A stretch of DNA of 10,031 nt from Pseudomonadota bacterium. GTDB taxonomy: Bacteria; Pseudomonadota; Gammaproteobacteria; Burkholderiales; Burkholderiaceae_C. Under the pieces are notes generated by a model. It did no database searches and had not been told where the DNA came from. It saw only the letters and a list, made by a program, of their open reading frames with translations. Positions 7,490 through 10,031 of this stretch are shown piece after piece (position 1 is the first letter of the stretch; the number at the start of each line of letters is the position of its first letter). Location of the stretch: assembly GCA_023390985.1 (NCBI GenBank), contig JAEWBU010000118.1, positions 1 to 10,031 of the forward strand, in the 5' to 3' direction. Position numbers and translations under genes: made by a program.

Positions 7490-7495
7490 ATCGTA
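7490..7495 (-). promoter_or_regulatory. Putative -10 element, leaderless start of the DsbA-like gene
   Basis: On the minus strand TACGAT is followed by CCGCGG and then ATG 7483. This is the third case in the window of a TAnnnT hexamer exactly 6 nt before a start codon with no Shine-Dalgarno sequence. It supports ATG 7483 over the longer frame and suggests that this gene is transcribed separately from the operon to its right. Confidence 0.5.
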
Positions 7496-7548
7496 GGCGG
7501 CGCGGCGAGTCCTTGCGCCGGGCATGCCTTTGCCGGGCTGGCGGGGGG

Positions 7549-8163
7549 CTACCGGTCGGACACGGCCAGCTTGGCCCCGAGGCCCGCGAACGCCGCCGCG
7601 AAGCCGCAGCGCAGCCAGCGCTGCACGCGGGCCGAGCCGATCACCTTCCGGCGGAAGGCGTGCGCGGCGAGGCCGTACACCACGAACACCACGAAGGTCA
7701 TCAGCATGAAGACGGCGCTGAGCACCAGCAGCTGCGCCAGCGGCCGGCCGATGCCCGGGTCCACGAATTGCGGCAGGAAGGCCAGGAAAAAGAGCGTGAG
7801 CTTGGGATTGAGAATGTTCAGCAGGAAGGCCTTCACCACCAGGCCGATGGCGGAGACCCGCGCCGCGCCGCCGTCCACCGCGAAGGCCGAACGGTCGCGC
7901 CAGGTCGCCACCGCCACGTAGAACAGGTAGGCCACGCCGGCGTACTTGAGCAGCTGGAAGGCGAGGGCGCTGGTGTGCATCACCGCCGCCAGCCCGAGCA
8001 CCGTGGCCAGCAGGTGCGGCACGATGCCCGCGGTGCAGCCCAGCGCCGCGTACACGCTCGCGGCACGGCCTTGCACCAGGCCGGTGGACACCGTGAAGAG
8101 CACGCCGGTGCCGGGGATCAGCACGACGATCAGCGAGGTGACCAGGAACTCGGGGGTGATCAT
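7549..8163 (-). CDS. LysE/RhtB family exporter
   Basis: Inner-membrane exporter of 204 aa, the usual family length, expected to move amino acids or related small solutes out of the cell. Hydrophobic segments lie at about 5-28, 36-62, 67-87, 105-130, 144-166 and 187-202, giving the expected six. Family motifs are IPGTGVLFTVSTGL (16-29), a variant of the usual PGP motif near the N-terminus, and LNPKLTLFFLAFLPQF (118-133). The frame is open further upstream, but that part overlaps the VOC gene. ATG 8163 has a Shine-Dalgarno sequence (GAGGAG) and matches the family N-terminus. The substrate cannot be told from sequence. It is the last gene of the minus-strand run. Confidence 0.93.
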   Translation of the reverse strand: MITPEFLVTSLIVVLIPGTGVLFTVSTGLVQGRAASVYAALGCTAGIVPHLLATVLGLAAVMHTSALAFQLLKYAGVAYLFYVAVATWRDRSAFAVDGGAARVSAIGLVVKAFLLNILNPKLTLFFLAFLPQFVDPGIGRPLAQLLVLSAVFMLMTFVVFVVYGLAAHAFRRKVIGSARVQRWLRCGFAAAFAGLGAKLAVSDR

Positions 8164-8170
8164 GAAAGGG

Positions 8171-8176
8171 CTCCTC
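8171..8176 (-). promoter_or_regulatory. Ribosome binding site of the LysE-type gene
   Basis: GAGGAG on the minus strand lies 7 nt before ATG 8163 and overlaps the stop codon of the upstream VOC gene (8175-8177). It fixes the LysE start and shows that the two genes are closely coupled. Confidence 0.75.
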
Positions 8177-8573
8177 AGGCGCTTTTCGGTCGGCGGGCGT
8201 AGCTCACGGTGAGCGCTTCCCAGACATGGCCGTCGGGTTCGCTCCAGTACACGATGCGGCCGCCGTGGTCGGTGTTGATGCGGCCGTCCATCGGTCCGTG
8301 CGGCGTGCCGCGGTAGGGCACGCCGGCTTCCTGCAGGCGCGCGACGATGCCGTCGAACTCCGCCTCCGACACTCGGAAGCAGTAGTGGTGCACCGGCATC
8401 TCGCCGCGGTCCCACTGGTCGAAGTCCAGCGTCAGGCCGTCGCTCGCGTACACGGGCGAGAACGGGCCGACGCCGGCAGTCGACCACGGCACGTCCAGGA
8501 TGCGCGCCAGCAGTCGCGCCGAAGCGTTGCGGTCGCGCGCGGGGACGATCAGGTGATCGAGATCGATCGTCAC
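8175..8573 (-). CDS. VOC family protein (glyoxalase/dioxygenase fold), short form
   Basis: Protein of 132 aa with vicinal oxygen chelate fold features. The GTG start at 8573 overlaps the stop of the preceding VOC gene in GTGA, a classic coupled arrangement, and gives the family-like N-terminus TIDLDHLIV. Candidate metal ligands are His7 in the first strand, His62/His63 (PVHHYCFRV) and Glu119 (DGHVWEAL), which resembles the two-histidine-one-carboxylate pattern of metal-binding VOC enzymes. The sequence also has GRIVYWSEPDGHVWE, the usual final strand pair. The frame is open far upstream, but that part is antisense or out of frame to the neighbouring VOC gene. The substrate is not known; glyoxalase, dioxygenase and resistance-type proteins share this fold. 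Confidence 0.88.
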   Translation of the reverse strand: MTIDLDHLIVPARDRNASARLLARILDVPWSTAGVGPFSPVYASDGLTLDFDQWDRGEMPVHHYCFRVSEAEFDGIVARLQEAGVPYRGTPHGPMDGRINTDHGGRIVYWSEPDGHVWEALTVSYARRPKSA

Positions 8574-9007
8574 GGCGCCGTGCCTTCTTCCGGCGGGAGC
8601 ATGTCGGGATTCCACGCCACTTCCCACAGGTGGCCCGCCGGATCCTGGAAATAGCCCGCGTAACCGCCCCAGAAGGTCTTCACCGCCGGCTTGGTGATCG
8701 TGGCCCCGGCGTGCTTCGCCTGGGCCATCACCTCGTCGACCTCCTCGGCCGAGCGCACGTTGTGCGCCATCGCGAACTCGGTGCCGCTGTGCGGCCCCAC
8801 CGGCAGCCCGGTGTCGTGCGCGAGGCTCGCGCGCGGCCACAGCGCGAGCCGCAGCCCGCCGTCCAGCTCGAAGAACGCGACCGCGCCATGCTCGAACCGC
8901 TCGCCCACGATCCCCTCGGTCTTCCAGCCGAGGCCGTCGCGGTAGAAGGCGACCGCGCGGGGGAGGTCGTCCACGCCGAGGGTGAGGAGGGTGATGCGGG
9001 GCTTCAT
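8570..9007 (-). CDS. VOC family protein, glyoxalase-like
   Basis: Protein of 145 aa with the common VOC wording ITLLTLGVDDLPRAVAFYRD (5-24), AFFELDGGLRLALW (45-58) and GYFQDPAGHLWEVAWNP (118-134) with Glu129. The first-strand metal-ligand position holds Thr rather than His, so catalytic metal binding is doubtful. ATG 9007 is chosen because MKPRITLL is the typical N-terminus. An in-frame GTG at 9025 would add six residues and overlap the DUF167 stop as GTGA, which is also possible. A GGAGG sits only 1 nt before ATG 9007, too close for normal use but well placed neither for the GTG. The stop overlaps the start of the next VOC gene. The two VOC proteins differ in length and motifs, so this is not a recent duplication. 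Confidence 0.9.
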   Translation of the reverse strand: MKPRITLLTLGVDDLPRAVAFYRDGLGWKTEGIVGERFEHGAVAFFELDGGLRLALWPRASLAHDTGLPVGPHSGTEFAMAHNVRSAEEVDEVMAQAKHAGATITKPAVKTFWGGYAGYFQDPAGHLWEVAWNPDMLPPEEGTAP

Positions 9008-9021
9008 GCCTCCGCATCTTG

Positions 9022-9255
9022 TCACGGCGTTTCGACCTGAACCAGCTTCGTCCGCCCCGAAGCGCCGCTCCTGATCGTCACGGCTGACTTCGGGCAGCCG
9101 AAGTGTTCGGCGACCAGTGCGATCAGTTCCTGGTTGGCCTTGCCTTCGACCGGCGGGGATTTCAGCTGGGCTTGCCAGGTGCCGTCTTCGGCTTGCGTGA
9201 GGCTGCTCGTGCGCGCATTCGGCTTGACCTTGACCTGCAGGACCTGGCGGGCCAT
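9022..9255 (-). CDS. DUF167 family protein (YggU-like)
   Basis: Small cytoplasmic protein of 77 aa, the normal size of the DUF167/YggU family, whose role is unknown. The family signatures are present: VKVKPNARTS (8-17), SPPVEGKANQELI (33-45) and IRSGASGRTKLV (61-72). ATG 9255 is chosen over a longer frame reaching 9537, because only the short form matches the family and the longer part is antisense-like coding inside the upstream gene. The start lies 7 nt after the stop of the chorismate-binding gene, with no clear Shine-Dalgarno sequence, so re-initiation after that gene is likely. Its stop touches the possible GTG start of the downstream VOC gene. Confidence 0.93.
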   Translation of the reverse strand: MARQVLQVKVKPNARTSSLTQAEDGTWQAQLKSPPVEGKANQELIALVAEHFGCPKSAVTIRSGASGRTKLVQVETP

Positions 9256-9262
9256 GGACGGA

Positions 9263-10031
9263 TCAGTTCGCGGCGAGCCGGGCCACGGCGTCACGCAGCA
9301 ACTGACGGGCGGTGTCGTCGCAGAGGAGGGAATCAGGGCGGTAGAGCAGACAGATGCTTTGTGCGCTCGACAGCGCGACGGGATCGCCGGTGTGTTCCTC
9401 GCTCGCGAGTGCCTGCCAGTCCGCCGGCGCACGCACGAGGCGATGCGTCGCATAACGGGCCGCAGTGAACCGCTCGCCGGTGTCGCAAACGCAATGCAGC
9501 ACCCGTCCATGTTCGGCGGGGACGGATCCGACGTCACCGCCTTTCGCCAGCAGGCGATAGGCCGCGTCGCCGATCGCGACGACGGGCAGGCCCGGTGGCG
9601 CTGACGCGGCTCCTGCCACCACGCACACCAGCGCGTCGTCCGTGCATTCGATCCCCAGCGCGGCCAGCGTGTCCGCCAGCGCCGCCTGGAAGGGATCGCC
9701 GTCCGCCAGCAGGCACACGCGCAGCGGCACCACTTCGCGGGGCGTGGCGTGCGACGTCGATGGCGCCGCCTCCAGGCCGAACGCCCGCCACAGCGACCGC
9801 GTCTTCAGCCGCGACTCGGCCTCCTCGCGCTCGGGCGAGGAGTCGGCCAGCAGGTCGCCGCCGGTGCGCACCTCGGCGACGCCGCCTCGCACGGCCGCGG
9901 CGCGCAGCAAGGTGCCGACCAGCGCATCGCCGTTCGACGCCACCTGCGCCACCATGCCGCCGTACCAGCCGCGCGGGCTGGCCTCCAGTTCGGCGATGGC
10001 GCGCAGCGCGTGCGCGCGCGGCGTGCCGGTG
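9263..10031 (-). CDS. TrpE-type chorismate-binding enzyme with degenerate fused amidotransferase domain, 5'-truncated
   Basis: The gene enters from the right edge; about 255 C-terminal residues are visible. The first part is the end of a chorismate-binding domain, as in anthranilate and aminodeoxychorismate synthases: TGTPRAHALRAIAELE, SPRGWYGGMVA, then AEVRTGGDLLADSSPEREE and ESRLK. The rest (about 9730-9263) follows the layout of a fused TrpG-like glutamine amidotransferase: LRVCLLADGDPFQAALADTL, LPVVAIGDAAYRL, ERFTAARYATHRL and RPDSLLC. The nucleophile Cys of the usual GVCLGH is replaced (AIGDAA), the His of RYHSL is absent, and HPES has become RPDS, so glutaminase activity should be lost. 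The closest type seems to be TrpE(G)/PhzE-like fusions. The product may use free ammonia, borrow a separate glutaminase, or make a different chorismate product. The first in-frame ATG (9955) lies inside the domain and is not the start. Confidence 0.85.
   Translation of the reverse strand, partial: TGTPRAHALRAIAELEASPRGWYGGMVAQVASNGDALVGTLLRAAAVRGGVAEVRTGGDLLADSSPEREEAESRLKTRSLWRAFGLEAAPSTSHATPREVVPLRVCLLADGDPFQAALADTLAALGIECTDDALVCVVAGAASAPPGLPVVAIGDAAYRLLAKGGDVGSVPAEHGRVLHCVCDTGERFTAARYATHRLVRAPADWQALASEEHTGDPVALSSAQSICLLYRPDSLLCDDTARQLLRDAVARLAAN

Noticed and set aside
7484..7525. Longer start for the DsbA-like gene
   Set aside because: The added residues are basic and not family-like; the thioredoxin-fold strand begins right after ATG 7483, which has a well-placed -10-like element.
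7517..7538. GCCGGGC repeated twice around the palindrome GGCATGCC between the LysE-type and DsbA-like genes
   Set aside because: The copies are short and in direct orientation, and such words are common at this GC content; there is no stem followed by a T run, so no terminator or operator is claimed.
9256..9537. N-terminal extension of the DUF167 frame
   Set aside because: It overlaps the chorismate-binding gene in another frame, is rich in Arg, Ser and Thr without motifs, and DUF167 proteins are normally near 77 aa.
1..10031. Mobile elements, CRISPR arrays, tRNA or rRNA genes, phage defence genes
   Set aside because: No regularly spaced repeats, terminal inverted repeats, transposase, integrase, nuclease or RNA-gene signatures were seen on either strand.

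Overview
The window is a high-GC (visibly around two thirds G+C), densely coded bacterial segment. Gene content and style point to a betaproteobacterium of the order Burkholderiales, probably Comamonadaceae-like (Variovorax/Ramlibacter type). The reasons are an orphan Bug-type receptor inside a malonate operon, a DUF167-VOC-LysE gene mix, and -10-like elements placed almost directly on start codons. This placement is inferred from style, not from a database match.

Left part (1-3797, plus strand): a malonate-utilisation operon. It holds the 3' part of a malonyl-CoA decarboxylase (matA type), a Bug/TctC-type periplasmic receptor with a Tat-like signal peptide, and a malonyl-CoA synthetase (matB). 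The expected logic is capture of malonate in the periplasm, ligation to CoA by MatB, and decarboxylation to acetyl-CoA by MatA. The membrane permease and any GntR-type regulator are not in the window.

Middle (3835-6833): a 738-aa membrane-bound hybrid sensor histidine kinase follows matB after 37 bp. It appears to have its own -10-like element abutting the start codon. It converges with a small minus-strand gene of unknown function (73 aa), the two stop codons abutting in TGATCA. A divergent, less GC-rich gap then leads to an unrecognised plus-strand gene (about 117 aa), which converges with a DsbA/FrnE-like oxidoreductase gene, both stop codons lying inside one CTAG.

Right part (7549-10031, minus strand): a tightly packed run, read right to left. 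It consists of a chorismate-utilising enzyme of the TrpE type with a fused C-terminal region resembling a glutamine amidotransferase that has lost its catalytic residues (5' end outside the window), a DUF167 protein, two consecutive VOC-fold proteins, and a LysE/RhtB-type exporter. Start and stop codons overlap or lie within 17 nt, so co-transcription is likely although the functions look unrelated.

No rRNA, tRNA, CRISPR array, insertion sequence or phage gene was seen. Most of the window is ordinary chromosomal content. The points most worth a second look are the degenerate amidotransferase domain and the recurring TAnnnT-6 nt-ATG arrangement that suggests leaderless mRNAs.
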